A stretch of 64,000 nt of DNA from Natronosalvus vescus. GTDB taxonomy: Archaea; Halobacteriota; Halobacteria; Halobacteriales; Natrialbaceae. Under the pieces are notes generated by a model. It was not told the origin of the DNA. It did not search any database and saw nothing but the letters and a program-made list of their open reading frames with translations. Made by a program: the position numbers and the translations under genes. Below, piece after piece: positions 24,598-34,174 of the stretch; the stretch's first letter is position 1, and each line of letters starts with the position of its first letter. The stretch is from the NCBI RefSeq assembly GCF_023973145.1, contig NZ_CP099546.1, positions 2,418,001 to 2,482,000 on the forward strand, in the 5' to 3' direction.

Positions 24598-25566
24598 TCA
24601 GACCGCGTGAATCGCCTCGAGCAGCGAGCACTTGCGACAGATATCGCGCGTCGTCGTCGACCCGCACTCCGTACACGCCTGCAAGTCGACGTCGTCCCCG
24701 TCCTCGGCGTAGCGGTCGGCGACGATACCGGCGAGTTCTTCGTAGCCGGAGATGATCGAGTGGCGCGTCCCCGGATGGTTGTCCTCGAGACCGTAGAGGA
24801 TCTGCTGGATCTCCCCGCGGTAGGCTTCGCTCGAGTGTGGGCACTCGGTGATGTGAGCCGGCAGATCCCGCAGGTGGGCGTAGAGGGCGACTTCTTTCTC
24901 GGGCACGTCTCGGAGGGGTTTCGCCCGGGGGACGAACGCCTCCTGATCGCTGCGTTCGGAAAGCGGGCCAAGACTGGCGTCGAAGTGTTTCGCGATCTGG
25001 GCGACGTCGCCCTCGAGGATGTTCATCAGGGCGGTCTGGGCCTCGTCGTCGAGGTTGTGACCGGTGAGCATGAGGTCGGCGTCGAAGCGGTCGGCGTATC
25101 CCGAGAGCAGGTCGCGCCGGAAGACGCCGCAGTAGGCACAGGCGGCCATGTTTTCGGGGTCGTCCTTGACGACGTCGTCCATTCTGACGTCGAACTCCTC
25201 CTCGTAGCTGACGACCTCGTGGCGGATGTCGAGGTCGTCGGTGAGTTCGAGGCAGGCGTCCAGGCTCTTATCGCGGTAGCCCTCGATCCCCTCGTGGATC
25301 GTGAGACAGACGAGTTCGATCCGGGGATCCTCGTGAAACGTCTCCGAGAGGATCTGTGTGAGGACGACGCTGTCTTTGCCGCCCGAGAGCCCGATCACCC
25401 ACGTCTGTGGGTTCTCAGGTGTGGCGTCGCGCGGAACCAGGTCGTCGCGGCGAATCCGCCGCCGAACCCGTTTCTCGACGGACTCGAGGAAGTGATCTTC
25501 ACAGAGGTGGGCCCCCGAATAGGCGGCGTGCATCACCGCGGGTTCCGCACACCGGTTGCAGTTCAT
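24598..25566 (-). CDS. ncsA: NcsA-type tRNA 2-thiolation enzyme
   Basis: The 322-residue protein is a TtuA/Ncs6-family sulfurtransferase, which adenylates and thiolates tRNA uridine. In Haloferax NcsA modifies wobble uridine with SAMP2 as sulfur carrier. The N terminus has a zinc finger (CNRC...HAAYSGAHLCEDHF). The PP-loop is GLSGGKDSVVL, catalytic or Fe-S cysteines are in AACAYCGVFRR, TGHNLDDEAQT is the second conserved box, and a C-terminal zinc finger has CTECG and CRKC. Length and motif order are full. Confidence 0.9.
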   Translation of the reverse strand: MNCNRCAEPAVMHAAYSGAHLCEDHFLESVEKRVRRRIRRDDLVPRDATPENPQTWVIGLSGGKDSVVLTQILSETFHEDPRIELVCLTIHEGIEGYRDKSLDACLELTDDLDIRHEVVSYEEEFDVRMDDVVKDDPENMAACAYCGVFRRDLLSGYADRFDADLMLTGHNLDDEAQTALMNILEGDVAQIAKHFDASLGPLSERSDQEAFVPRAKPLRDVPEKEVALYAHLRDLPAHITECPHSSEAYRGEIQQILYGLEDNHPGTRHSIISGYEELAGIVADRYAEDGDDVDLQACTECGSTTTRDICRKCSLLEAIHAV

Positions 25567-25772
25567 CGACTCGAGGTAGCGCGCTCGGGGGGAAACGCGT
25601 TTCGCTCTCGAGTTCGATCCCGCTCATTTTCGAGTCCGGTCACGCTCGAGTCCCACCCACTTTGCGCTTCAGTCACGCTCGCGTGTCGTTCGGAGGCGTC
25701 GCACAGGGCTCGAGAGTAGTGCCGACCGGGCACTTCTCCGTAAAACGGTGTCGTACGACCGGCCGACGACAG

Positions 25773-27152
25773 TCAGGCGTGTTCCGTTCGTGTGACGACG
25801 ACCACGTCCATCGCGTCGGCTCGATCGGTATCCGATAGCTGGCCTGCGGATTCCCCACCGTCGCCTCCCCGCTCTGCAGCGATCACGAACCGAACCTCGA
25901 CGACCGGTTCGTCGGTGTGCATCGCGACGGCGTCGTAGATGCGGTCGGCCAACTCCGGCACCTGGCCGGGGTCGGTGCCGGAGACGGTCACGACGACGCG
26001 ATCGATCGACCGAATCGGGTAGTCGTCGTCGAGTCTGACCTGGACGGATTCGACCTCGAGATCGTCGTATGCGGGCTCCTCGAGCGCTGCCTCGATTTCT
26101 TCGTCCGCGGTCGACGTCAACTGTGTCGCGTGGAAATCGAGCATGGTCACGCTGAGCAGCGGTGCGGCGAGGACGACCAGCCCGATACCGAAGATCGCCG
26201 CGTACGTGTAGGTTGGTCTGCGAGTCGGTGAAACCTCGAACAGTCCCTGCGGCCGGTAGCCGGCAATCCACAGGGTGACAAGCGCGGCGAGATTGATCGA
26301 GAGGAGGTTGACGACGACGAGGAGTGTCGCTCCGGCCGCTGCCCCGTACATCCCCCAGGCGACGGTGATGCCGACCGCGGCGGCGGGCGGGATGAGCGCT
26401 GCGGCGATCATCACGCCGACGATGGCTTCCGAAAAACCACGCGTCAGGCTCAGTATGCCGGCGACGCCGGCCCCCAGCGCGACGAGCAACGAGAGCAGGT
26501 TTGGGGAGACCCGTTCTTGCAATTCTGCCACGACGACGATGTCCACGCCACCCGGTTCGAGCCCGGCGAGACGGGCGACCGTGGCGAGGCCAACCGAGGC
26601 GGCGACGACGATGGTGACGCCGGCGACCTGATAAGCGAAACCGGTCGACCTGAGGTCGTCGTCGCCGGTGACGATGCCGACGTTTGCAGCCAGGGCGGGT
26701 CCGATCAGCGGGGCGATGACCATCGAGCCGACCACGACTGCGGGCGAGTCAGCCAGGAGCCCCGCCGTTGCGACGACAGCGCTGATGAGTAACATCGTGA
26801 CGTAGATCGAAAACGTCGGGGTGAGTTCGTCGGCTTTCCGCCTGAGCACCTGCCGAGAGGTTCGCTCGCCTCTCGTACCGCCGTGACTGTGGTGGTCGAG
26901 CAAGTCGTCGAACTGCTGGGAGATGACCGTCTCGGCGTCGACGACAACGACGCGGGCGTCGTCGATCCCGGTGCGGTTCAGGCGGTCGAGGACGGGTTCG
27001 ACTGCTCTGGTTGGGAGCGGGAATCGAACCACGGCGGTGTAGCCTCGCCCGCTCGTTTCGTCGCTGACGACGTAATCGATACCCTCGTCCTCGAGAATGT
27101 CCAGGACGCCCCGTCGATGTCCCTCGGGTACGGCGATCTCCAGGTAACGCAT
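25773..27152 (-). CDS. DUF389/TIGR00341 membrane protein
   Basis: The 459-residue protein begins with an ACT-like or ferredoxin-like soluble domain (MRYLEIAVPEGHRRGVLDIL, residues 1-90). It is followed by about seven or eight transmembrane helices (residues about 130-345) with the family motif VVGSMVIAPLIGPALA, and a C-terminal soluble domain. Function of the family is unknown. The frame extends to 27296, but MRYLEI is the conserved family start. A 20-bp tandem repeat lies in its upstream region. Confidence 0.85.
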   Translation of the reverse strand: MRYLEIAVPEGHRRGVLDILEDEGIDYVVSDETSGRGYTAVVRFPLPTRAVEPVLDRLNRTGIDDARVVVVDAETVISQQFDDLLDHHSHGGTRGERTSRQVLRRKADELTPTFSIYVTMLLISAVVATAGLLADSPAVVVGSMVIAPLIGPALAANVGIVTGDDDLRSTGFAYQVAGVTIVVAASVGLATVARLAGLEPGGVDIVVVAELQERVSPNLLSLLVALGAGVAGILSLTRGFSEAIVGVMIAAALIPPAAAVGITVAWGMYGAAAGATLLVVVNLLSINLAALVTLWIAGYRPQGLFEVSPTRRPTYTYAAIFGIGLVVLAAPLLSVTMLDFHATQLTSTADEEIEAALEEPAYDDLEVESVQVRLDDDYPIRSIDRVVVTVSGTDPGQVPELADRIYDAVAMHTDEPVVEVRFVIAAERGGDGGESAGQLSDTDRADAMDVVVVTRTEHA

Positions 27153-27181
27153 GGGGAGCCAACTACGGGGAGGGGTATATG

Positions 27182-27271
27182 AGTAGGGCCGGAGGCGAGG
27201 GGGTGGAGCCGGAAACGAGGAGGTGGGGTCGGAAACGACGGGGTAGGGCCGGAAGCGAATGAGTACGGCCG
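27182..27271. repeat. 20-bp tandem repeat, about 4.5 copies
   Basis: Units start at 27182, 27202, 27222, 27242 and 27262 with consensus GGTGGGGCCGGAAACGAGGG. They lie 30-120 bp upstream of the DUF389 gene start, in its promoter region. Copy differences are a few bases each. Confidence 0.8.
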
Positions 27272-27347
27272 AGGAGTCTCCATCGACTCGCCACACTCGA
27301 CGTCGTGGCGTCCGTCCAGGGCATCCCCAAGACGGGTTCAGCGACTA

Positions 27348-28106
27348 CTACCGTTCGTCGGTCGACCCGGTATCCGTCCCGTTCGATTCGAGATAGGAGC
27401 CGCGAACCACGATGACCGGATCGACCGATCGCCTGGCGATCCGGTCGGCTCGATCCCGGAAGATCAGGCGTCGAATCGAGGGTCGGCTTTCGCCGACGAC
27501 GAGCAGATCGTGATCGGCGGCGGCGTCGAGGATGGCATCGGTCGGCTTCCCGTCGTCGACGACCGTTCGGATTCGGTCGCGTTCGATCCCGTTTTCTTCG
27601 AGGGTTGACGCTGCCATCTCGAGGGCGGCTTCCCCTTTCGCTCGCTCGTCGTCGCTCGAGACGACGTGGAGGAGCGTCACGTCGATATCGGTATCAGTGA
27701 GGACGGTCGCAACCAGTCGAGCGACGTGGTCGACGTTGACGTCGCCGCGGATCGCGACGAGCATCGTCTCGAGAATCGGGGCGGGGTTCAACAACAGGAT
27801 CGAATCACAGTCCAACTCGAGTGCGACGCGTTCGAACGTCTTGAACCGGTCGCGAGTGAACACGAGTCGGGTGGTGACCGCACAGCCGGCGGTTTCGAAC
27901 ACCTCCTGGAGTTTTTCGAGTTCCGCACGAGCCTGCGCTTCGAACTCGGATTGGGCTTGCTCCGGTGTGGTCTGGTCGGGAATTTCGTGATAGCCGAGTA
28001 CAACGACCGGTACCGAGGCGAACGCGTCGACGATCGACGCCGGAACACTCTGGCCGCCGAGAATATCGACCGGGACGAGGATGCGGTGGTCGTGTGGATC
28101 AACCAT
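27348..28106 (-). CDS. Universal stress protein (UspA-type, two half-domains)
   Basis: The 252-residue cytoplasmic protein starts MVDPHDHRILVPVDILGGQ. The C-terminal UspA domain shows TLLHVVSSDD and DLLVVGESRPSIRRLIFRDRADRIARRSVDPVIVV. The expected ATP-loop glycines (G-2x-G-9x-G) are partly replaced, so nucleotide binding is uncertain. Fusions or pairs of Usp proteins with DUF389 or transporter genes are common in haloarchaea, and the DUF389 gene is the next one downstream. Confidence 0.8.
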   Translation of the reverse strand: MVDPHDHRILVPVDILGGQSVPASIVDAFASVPVVVLGYHEIPDQTTPEQAQSEFEAQARAELEKLQEVFETAGCAVTTRLVFTRDRFKTFERVALELDCDSILLLNPAPILETMLVAIRGDVNVDHVARLVATVLTDTDIDVTLLHVVSSDDERAKGEAALEMAASTLEENGIERDRIRTVVDDGKPTDAILDAAADHDLLVVGESRPSIRRLIFRDRADRIARRSVDPVIVVRGSYLESNGTDTGSTDER

Positions 28107-28403
28107 TGGAAACTACCTGCTGTGGGTGAGCGACAGCACGTACCCCACCGATCCGGATTATCTTTGGGGGTCGTTCAGCGGGTGCTTGCGAGCCGGCAGC
28201 CGAAACCCGACGGCCGATTTCGTCGTCCTCGAGCCGATCATCCTCCTGCCCTGGTCGACAGGAGCGGGTGCCCCATCGAGAGCGGTGCGACACGGCTACG
28301 AGCCGGGTTGACGGAGTTTCGGTGACCTCACCAGTGTGGTCTGGGCTCCGTGATCACCAGTGTTGTCTGCGCTCCGTACTGCCGACGAATGCGACGACGT
28401 TCG
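28107..28403. other. Intergenic region with a 26-bp tandem duplication
   Basis: No gene is supported here. TCACCAGTGTGGTCTGGGCT... (28328-28353) is followed directly by a similar copy (28354-28379) with two internal mismatches plus end differences. It lies upstream of the Usp gene and downstream of the hydrolase gene. Confidence 0.5.
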
Positions 28404-29165
28404 TTATTCGGCCTCGAGTTCGGCAGCCTCGGCGGATCCCGGCGTCTCGGTCGGCACGACGTGCTTCGATTCGATCGCGTCAGCGCCGGCCTCGAGGGCG
28501 GCCAGCAGGAGGTCGACGTACTGGTCGCGAACGCTCGAGGAGAACAGTTCGTGGCCCCCGTCGTAGAGGACGACGTGTTCCGGCGGGACGCGCTCGCCGA
28601 TGGGTCGAAGGTCGATCACGGTGTCTCGAAGGGAACAGAAGACGACAGCGTCGTGATCGATGTCGAGCAAGTCGGCCTGTGCACGACGGGTCTCCCGAAG
28701 GAACGACGGCGAGACCCACTTCGGGCTGGTCGCCAACTGGTGATCGGACGCGAGATCCCCGATCGTCGCTTTCGACACCTCACCACGGGGCAAGAACGGA
28801 GCGCTGGTCGGGATCTGGGCGGCGAGATCGATGACGACGTCCGGGTAGTCCTCGTTGTAGCCCCACCACGGACTCAGATAGACGTGGTTTTCGGCACCAT
28901 CGAGCGCCTGCGCAATGAGCGAGCCGGCACTATGGGCGAGCAGCTGGTACTCCTCGAGGTCGATGACGTACTCGGCGACGGGCTCGAGCCAGTCGGCTTT
29001 GAAGTCGTCGATGTTCGTCGGGATCTCGAAGGCGTGGACGCGGTAGCCGGCGTCGGCGAGCGTCCCGATGAGCCAGCTCACGTTCTCGTGTGTCCAGCGA
29101 TTTCCAAGACCCATGACGAACACGAGATCCGTCTCACCGTCCTCGTTGAACAGTCGATGTCTCAT
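28404..29165 (-). CDS. Alpha/beta hydrolase
   Basis: The 253-residue protein has an oxyanion region LVFVMGLGNRWTHENVSW, nucleophile elbow AHSAGS (Ser near residue 91), acid Asp in CSLRDTVIDL and catalytic His in YDGGHELFSSS. It is a small cytoplasmic serine hydrolase of unknown substrate. The ATG at 29165 (MRHRLFNEDGETD) is chosen over an upstream extension that reads through the intergenic region. Confidence 0.82.
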   Translation of the reverse strand: MRHRLFNEDGETDLVFVMGLGNRWTHENVSWLIGTLADAGYRVHAFEIPTNIDDFKADWLEPVAEYVIDLEEYQLLAHSAGSLIAQALDGAENHVYLSPWWGYNEDYPDVVIDLAAQIPTSAPFLPRGEVSKATIGDLASDHQLATSPKWVSPSFLRETRRAQADLLDIDHDAVVFCSLRDTVIDLRPIGERVPPEHVVLYDGGHELFSSSVRDQYVDLLLAALEAGADAIESKHVVPTETPGSAEAAELEAE

Positions 29166-29281
29166 ACCTCCACGTTCGCTCGGAACGGATAAAAACGTAA
29201 GCGGTTCAATCTGTTTGCTGTGCCGGCAGATCTGACCTGGGTTAACCAGTCCGGTTTTCACTCGAGTACTCTCGAAACAGT

Positions 29282-29299
29282 CGTAAACCAGCGTTTACG
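29282..29299. promoter_or_regulatory. Inverted repeat CGTAAAC-cagc-GTTTACG between divergent genes
   Basis: This is an 18-bp perfect inverted repeat about 115 bp from each of two divergent genes (hydrolase on minus, conserved protein on plus). The same half-site occurs twice in tandem at 24530-24567. It looks like an operator for a dimeric regulator. Confidence 0.5.
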
Positions 29300-29400
29300 C
29301 GTTTTTCTCCTCTCGTCGAACGGGGCCACGTTTCACCCTCGAGACCACCGCCACGGCCGAGAGGAAAACCGTTTTGCGTTCGTCGCCCGACGGTTCACCA

Positions 29401-30084
29401 ATGAGCGGAAGTGGAAACGGGAACGGATTTTCGCGCGAGGCGGCGATCAACCGAATCGAACGGTTGGTCGATACCGTCGAATCGGAGCTGTTGTCCGTCC
29501 CTGTCCGAGAGGTGTGGGTGTACGGCGACCTCGCCCTCGGCCTCGATCCCGTCGACCGACTCGATATTTACCTGACGAAGGATATATTGATGCGGGACGA
29601 CCCGGACGCAGCGGGCGAGTTCGAACGGTCTCACGGCGTAAAAGGCGTTGGTAAATCGGTTCGTGCCGAGTGGGCACGCACGCACCCCGAGTATCTGCGG
29701 GCGAACGCGAACGGGCACGCCGCGCCGGAAAAGTGCCTGGCAGCACAGCTCCTCGAGGGCGACGACGGGAGCGGGGAAGCGATCCACCTCGAGGTCTGTA
29801 ACGCGAGCTTCGAGGACAACGTGACCCAGCGGTTACGCGGGGCGCAGTTGCGGGAGGATTATACCCAGTTGCTCGACCCCCGCGGGGTCTGTCTGTGGGC
29901 CGACGGCGTCCGCAGCGAGGAGGCCATCCGAAAACTCCGGGAGAGCGAACTCGCCTTCCCGACGCTTTCGGCGGCGCTCGAGATGCTCGGGATGGACGAG
30001 GCAGAAGCCGGGGAGGCCGCACGCGCCGTCCACGCCTGGCGGGACGAACAGGAGGGCGTGACGGTTCGGGGCGACGTCATCTGA
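29401..30084 (+). CDS. Conserved haloarchaeal protein, possibly nucleotidyltransferase-fold
   Basis: The 227-residue protein is well conserved in style. Its segment VREVWVYGDLALGLDPVDRLDIYLTKD resembles the G-x-L-A-x-G...D-x-D start of minimal nucleotidyltransferases. However, the second acidic residue is uncertain, and the usual GS is replaced by GD. The rest is mixed alpha/beta with no known motif. ATG 29401 (MSGSGNGNGF) is preferred to the upstream one at 29374. I would call it conserved hypothetical. Confidence 0.7.
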   Translation: MSGSGNGNGFSREAAINRIERLVDTVESELLSVPVREVWVYGDLALGLDPVDRLDIYLTKDILMRDDPDAAGEFERSHGVKGVGKSVRAEWARTHPEYLRANANGHAAPEKCLAAQLLEGDDGSGEAIHLEVCNASFEDNVTQRLRGAQLREDYTQLLDPRGVCLWADGVRSEEAIRKLRESELAFPTLSAALEMLGMDEAEAGEAARAVHAWRDEQEGVTVRGDVI

Positions 30085-30136
30085 CTTCGACATTCTCGCT
30101 CGCGCGGAGACTCGAGCGATACTGCCCTCTCACTCG

Positions 30137-31033
30137 TTAGACCCGTCCGACCGTCACGAAAAACGGCACCGTTTCCGTTCGGGCGTACGCCTCCGTTTGC
30201 ATCTGTTCGATGACCGTCCGTCCCATTTTGCGCCAGTCGCTCCGGAGGTCGTCGTACTCCTCGCCGGTCAGATCGCTCTCGAGCATCGTCGCTCGGTCGT
30301 CTGCCAGCCCGGCACCCGTCGCTTTCCGGCGGGCGACCTCGAGAGCGTGCTCGTCGTACGGCGCTTCGATCGAGCGGTCGTGGTCGTATCGGTGGCTCGA
30401 GACGGCCTCGAGGCCCACGTCCGTGAAGACGGCTCGAGCATCGGCGCCGAGGGTAACGTCGGTTTCGACGCCCGCGAGGTAGGCCCGCCGCGCGCGGCGC
30501 TCGAGGGTGGCTTCCGTGGGAACGGTCGAGTCGATCCGGACGGCCCCGTTGTCCGGTTCGATGGCGGCGACGACGTCGCTCGAGACGCGGGCGAACTCCC
30601 GGACGGCGGCCGCCGGGTCGGGGAGGTTGATCAACAGCGCCTGGCAGACGACCAGGTCGAAGGTATCGTCTGCGAAGGGGAGTCTGGTAGCGTCGCCGGT
30701 GACGACGGGCGTCGGTTCCTCGAGTGAGTCGTCCGACTCGGCATCGTCCGCCAGTTCGTCGACGTCGGCGTTGGGATTGGTTGCGGATCCACTCGACTCG
30801 AGGTGACTCGAGGGCGGCATCCGGGCGAACTCGAGCAGCGCCGGGTCGGCGTCACAGCCGACTACCTCGCCAGGACACTCCTCCCGGAGGACGCGGGTGA
30901 GTTCGCCGGAGCCACAGCCGACGTCGAGCACCCGGTCTCGAGACGGGAGACCGAGCGGGGTGAGAGCCTCGCGGGAATCGGCCCACATGCCCTTGCGAGT
31001 CCGGCGAAGGTAGGATTCGGAGAACGCGCGCAC
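30137..31033 (-). CDS. SAM-dependent methyltransferase
   Basis: The 298-residue cytoplasmic protein carries motif I VLDVGCGSGELTRVL, acidic motif II VGCDADPALLEFA, and motif IV FDLVVCQALLINLPDPAAAV. An unusual acidic insert (about residues 95-118, rich in Asp and Glu) lies between motifs II and III. The start MRAFSESYLRRTRKGMW fits the family lid. The substrate is not known. Confidence 0.83.
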   Translation of the reverse strand: MRAFSESYLRRTRKGMWADSREALTPLGLPSRDRVLDVGCGSGELTRVLREECPGEVVGCDADPALLEFARMPPSSHLESSGSATNPNADVDELADDAESDDSLEEPTPVVTGDATRLPFADDTFDLVVCQALLINLPDPAAAVREFARVSSDVVAAIEPDNGAVRIDSTVPTEATLERRARRAYLAGVETDVTLGADARAVFTDVGLEAVSSHRYDHDRSIEAPYDEHALEVARRKATGAGLADDRATMLESDLTGEEYDDLRSDWRKMGRTVIEQMQTEAYARTETVPFFVTVGRV

Positions 31034-31195
31034 GGCTTCGATTTACGGACGGGCCGTAAAAAGGGGTGCGGGTTCGGGGTGGCGGCTGGTACCGGGGTCT
31101 TCCACCACCCGAGCGGTTGGCTGTCAGCAGCCGTTGATCCTCGAGTGACGTGTCGTCGTCGACGATTGCCACCTCGCGTGCCTCGTCGTTACTGC

Positions 31196-32059
31196 TTACT
31201 CGCCGAAGGTGTCCTCGACGTACTGGGACGCGGCCTCGAGGGTGCCCTCGCTCATCTTGGTGGTGTGTTCCCAGGTGTGGACACCCTCGACGCCATCGTG
31301 GCGATAGAAGTCGGCGTGGTGGCCACAGCCGGTTCCCGAAAATCGGGTGTCGTTATCGGTTCCCTCGGTGCCAGCACCCGCGTAGGCGGTCGCCATCGGT
31401 GACACCTCGCGAACGCCGTCCTCGAGTTCCCGAACAGTACCGAGGCTGTGATCGCAGCCGACGCCGACGACCGTCCTGGCTGCTGCCGGCGAGAGGAACG
31501 TATGTAATACCTCGTGAATCGCGATATTGACCGTCACCGCGCGGGTATCCCACATTTCTGTCGCGCCGATGTTGGCGACCGTCACCGCGTCGCCAGCCCG
31601 TCGACCGACTCGACGGTACGCCGATGGTGTCGTCCCGTAGCCCAGGTTTGAGTCGAACGGCCGCCAGGCTAGCAGCAGGTGACAGCCGGTTCCGGTCAGC
31701 GTTTCGCGGTGCTCGAGGTGGCGGTAGAACCTGTCGGTCATCGCGGTCACTGGGTCGACGTCTTCGGTGTCGGTGTGATCCGTTCCGTCTTCGAGCCCTG
31801 GCCCAGTCGAGAGATCCACCGGGGTCATCGGCTCAACCCGCCAGTAGACGCGGTCGAAACTCGTTCGAGTCTCGATTTCGGACGCCAGCGTTCGCATGGC
31901 ATCGCTGACTCCCGTGACGGCCTCTCGGTGGGCGCTCGGCCAACCGGTGAGCGTCTGGAGACCGCCCGTCTCGGGATAACACCGGACGTGGAGCGTCACC
32001 GCGTCGCTCACCGCCGAGTGGGAATCAGCTGGGGCACCCCTATCGCTGCCAGTGACCAT
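31196..32059 (-). CDS. Putative zinc metalloprotease-like protein (HExxH)
   Basis: The 287-residue protein contains AIHEVLHTF (HExxH, near residue 182), the zincin active-site motif. Later His residues (CGHHADFYRHDG and HTWEHTT) could supply the third ligand. No signal peptide is seen, although the Trp- and Thr-rich composition would suit an exported protein. It does not match a family I can name. Proteolysis is inferred from the motif only. Confidence 0.65.
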   Translation of the reverse strand: MVTGSDRGAPADSHSAVSDAVTLHVRCYPETGGLQTLTGWPSAHREAVTGVSDAMRTLASEIETRTSFDRVYWRVEPMTPVDLSTGPGLEDGTDHTDTEDVDPVTAMTDRFYRHLEHRETLTGTGCHLLLAWRPFDSNLGYGTTPSAYRRVGRRAGDAVTVANIGATEMWDTRAVTVNIAIHEVLHTFLSPAAARTVVGVGCDHSLGTVRELEDGVREVSPMATAYAGAGTEGTDNDTRFSGTGCGHHADFYRHDGVEGVHTWEHTTKMSEGTLEAASQYVEDTFGE

Positions 32060-32346
32060 GCTCGCATACGTGCTCGTATGGCGGCGATAAAATGACTGTG
32101 GCTTACTGGGCGTCGATAGAGATAACTACATAGTTTGTAGTTGGATAATACAATTTTAACAGTTATGGGTATTGTTGCTCTAGAGGCGTCAAAAACGCTC
32201 TCTAACGGAAAATATGAAATTCATGATTATTATTAATGCTATTTATTTCCCTACGAAGCCTATAATCATTCGATTGTTATGATTTCGACAGTCGCTTTCG
32301 AGCACATGGTATCGGCAATAGACCGACACAACATTGAGGTGGGACG
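32060..32346. other. AT-rich intergenic region with an inverted repeat
   Basis: No gene is seen. The stretch 32110-32290 is far more AT-rich than its surroundings. AACTACA-tagtt-TGTAGTT (32124-32142) is a perfect inverted repeat that could be an operator. A GAGGTG ribosome-binding site lies just before the ATG at 32347. Confidence 0.5.
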
Positions 32347-33192
32347 ATGACCCTTGCCTCGTCGACGAGGTCCGTTGGCCACCGTATGTCGAACTCCGCC
32401 AGCCACGGAGCCACTCGAGCACGGAAGCCAGCGTTCTACCTCCTCACGGCAGCGTTCTTCGCGTTCCTGCTGTTCGCGTTGCGGGAGTCGATGGCGATGC
32501 TCCTCACCGCCTGGACGTCGGGCTACGCGTTCCCGGCACACCGCGTCCACCACGTGATGATCGGGGGCATGCTCACGGTGTTCACCGTGCTGATCGCGGT
32601 GCAGCTGTTCCGGCCGACGAAGCGCGTCGGCGCGCTCCAGGCCGTCGTCGCCTTCGTCATTGCGGCGTTCGCGCTCACGCTCGTGGCCTCGGGCGTCGCC
32701 GCCGCGGGTGAGATCATGGCCTTCGTGATTCCTGTACTGCTCATCGCGCTGTTACACCCGGCTCGCGATCAACTCGTCCCCAGGCTCGAGCGCGTCGACC
32801 GACGCCTGCTCGCTCTCGGTGGGATCGGTGCGATCGGCTTCGGTGCCGTCGCCGTCGCCGAGTATCTGCGCCACACGGGTCCGGGCACCGAACACGTGCT
32901 GTTCGGCCACCACGAGTTCCTGCTGTTCACCATGGTGTCGATCGGCCTGTTCGCCATCCTGGGTGCGCTTCGACCGACCGGCTGGCGCGCCCTCGTCTAC
33001 AGCGCGGCCGCCCTGGCGATCCTCTTCGCCATTGCGTCGCTCGCGTATCCGGGCATCGAGCAGGGCTCGAGTCTGGGCACCATTGGCGCGCTCGCGGTCA
33101 TCGCCTGGGCCGTCGCGTACGTCGGCTTCGCGGAGTCCGTGGAGCGTGAGGACTCGAGCGAGTCCGACCGCCGCGTCGCCACGACGGCGTGA
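32347..33192 (+). CDS. Multi-pass membrane protein, unknown function
   Basis: The 281-residue protein has about eight hydrophobic helices with short loops and an HRVHH segment near residue 65. A GHHEFLLFTMVS segment near residue 162 may bind metal or heme. A GAGGTG Shine-Dalgarno-like sequence precedes ATG 32347, which decides the start over the ATG at 32386. No family is recognised. Confidence 0.7.
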   Translation: MTLASSTRSVGHRMSNSASHGATRARKPAFYLLTAAFFAFLLFALRESMAMLLTAWTSGYAFPAHRVHHVMIGGMLTVFTVLIAVQLFRPTKRVGALQAVVAFVIAAFALTLVASGVAAAGEIMAFVIPVLLIALLHPARDQLVPRLERVDRRLLALGGIGAIGFGAVAVAEYLRHTGPGTEHVLFGHHEFLLFTMVSIGLFAILGALRPTGWRALVYSAAALAILFAIASLAYPGIEQGSSLGTIGALAVIAWAVAYVGFAESVEREDSSESDRRVATTA

Positions 33193-33358
33193 ACGGGGCG
33201 TGTGATTCCTTTTTTGTTGGTGGTTCCGCAGTCGTGTCGCTGATCGTGTATCGGTCTGCCAGTAGAGTGGTCTAACCCAGACTGTGAATCTGGTAGCGGT
33301 ACCTCCGGCCCACCGGAAATTGGGAGGTTTTTTGTGCGTTACCTGTATGCTAGCCGTC

Positions 33359-34174
33359 ATGAAGCCACCCTCCAGCGGAACCACCGGTAGCAGTCCGCCC
33401 TCGATTGCCGACCTCCTCTCCCTTACGTCCGCACATCTCGACCGCCTCCTCGTACTGGCACTCGTGCCGCTGGCGACGTCGTTGCTCAACGTCAGTGATC
33501 TGTTGGCCACGGCGCAGACGCGTGGGATGGCCGTCAACGCCGCGTTCCCGTTCTACCGGTACGATCTCTGGAGCTTCGTCGACGCACCGGACGGTGGCGG
33601 CTTCACGGTTTCGGTGCCGTTCGGAACGATGGAGTCGGTCACACTTCTCGTCCCACTACTCGTGACGTACCTCATCGTTTCCGGTGCGCTCAGCGCGGGG
33701 TACTTCGGAAGTATTGCGTCCAGCATCACGACCGGCTCCTTCGATTTCGCTGCCAGCCTGCGCCATTTCGCCGTTCGGATGATCGCGCTGGAGGTGCTCG
33801 TCATCGTCGGGTTGCTCGTTGTCTTCTTCCCGTTGCTCGTTGTGCCACCCCTGTTCGTCCTCGCCCTCCTCGTTCTCTTGGTCGTCGCGTACTTCCTGTT
33901 CCCGACCGTGTACGTGCTTGTGCTGGAAGATCGCGGCATCGAATCCGCCCTTCGACGAGCGTACGACCTCGTTAGCGAACACCAACCGATTGGGGTGTTC
34001 CTGGCACTCGTTGGTGCGACGCTCATCTGTTCGATCCCGCTGAGTATACTGGCGTTCTCCGGGCTTGGTGGCGCGATCATAGCGGCGGTCGTCGCCGCAC
34101 CGATCAGTCTCGCGTTCAACGTCGCTACCGCACTGCTGGTGGCCGAGATGGCCGATCTCGAGGTCGTCGCGTGA
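33359..34174 (+). CDS. Multi-pass membrane protein (DUF7847/glycerophosphoryl-type helical family-like)
   Basis: The 271-residue protein has around six helices. Its segment VYVLVLEDRGIESALRRAYDLVSEHQPIGVFLALVG is typical of haloarchaeal membrane proteins in which an amphipathic linker joins two helix pairs. ATG 33359 (MKPPSSGTTG) is chosen; the frame is open further upstream with unlikely composition. The family name is a suggestion; function is unknown. Confidence 0.65.
   Translation: MKPPSSGTTGSSPPSIADLLSLTSAHLDRLLVLALVPLATSLLNVSDLLATAQTRGMAVNAAFPFYRYDLWSFVDAPDGGGFTVSVPFGTMESVTLLVPLLVTYLIVSGALSAGYFGSIASSITTGSFDFAASLRHFAVRMIALEVLVIVGLLVVFFPLLVVPPLFVLALLVLLVVAYFLFPTVYVLVLEDRGIESALRRAYDLVSEHQPIGVFLALVGATLICSIPLSILAFSGLGGAIIAAVVAAPISLAFNVATALLVAEMADLEVVA

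Noticed and set aside
24412-25719. 435-codon plus-strand frame over ncsA
   Set aside because: It is antisense to ncsA, which has all family motifs.
27182-27271. Tandem repeats considered as a CRISPR array
   Set aside because: Units are contiguous 20-bp copies with no spacers, and no cas genes are in the window.
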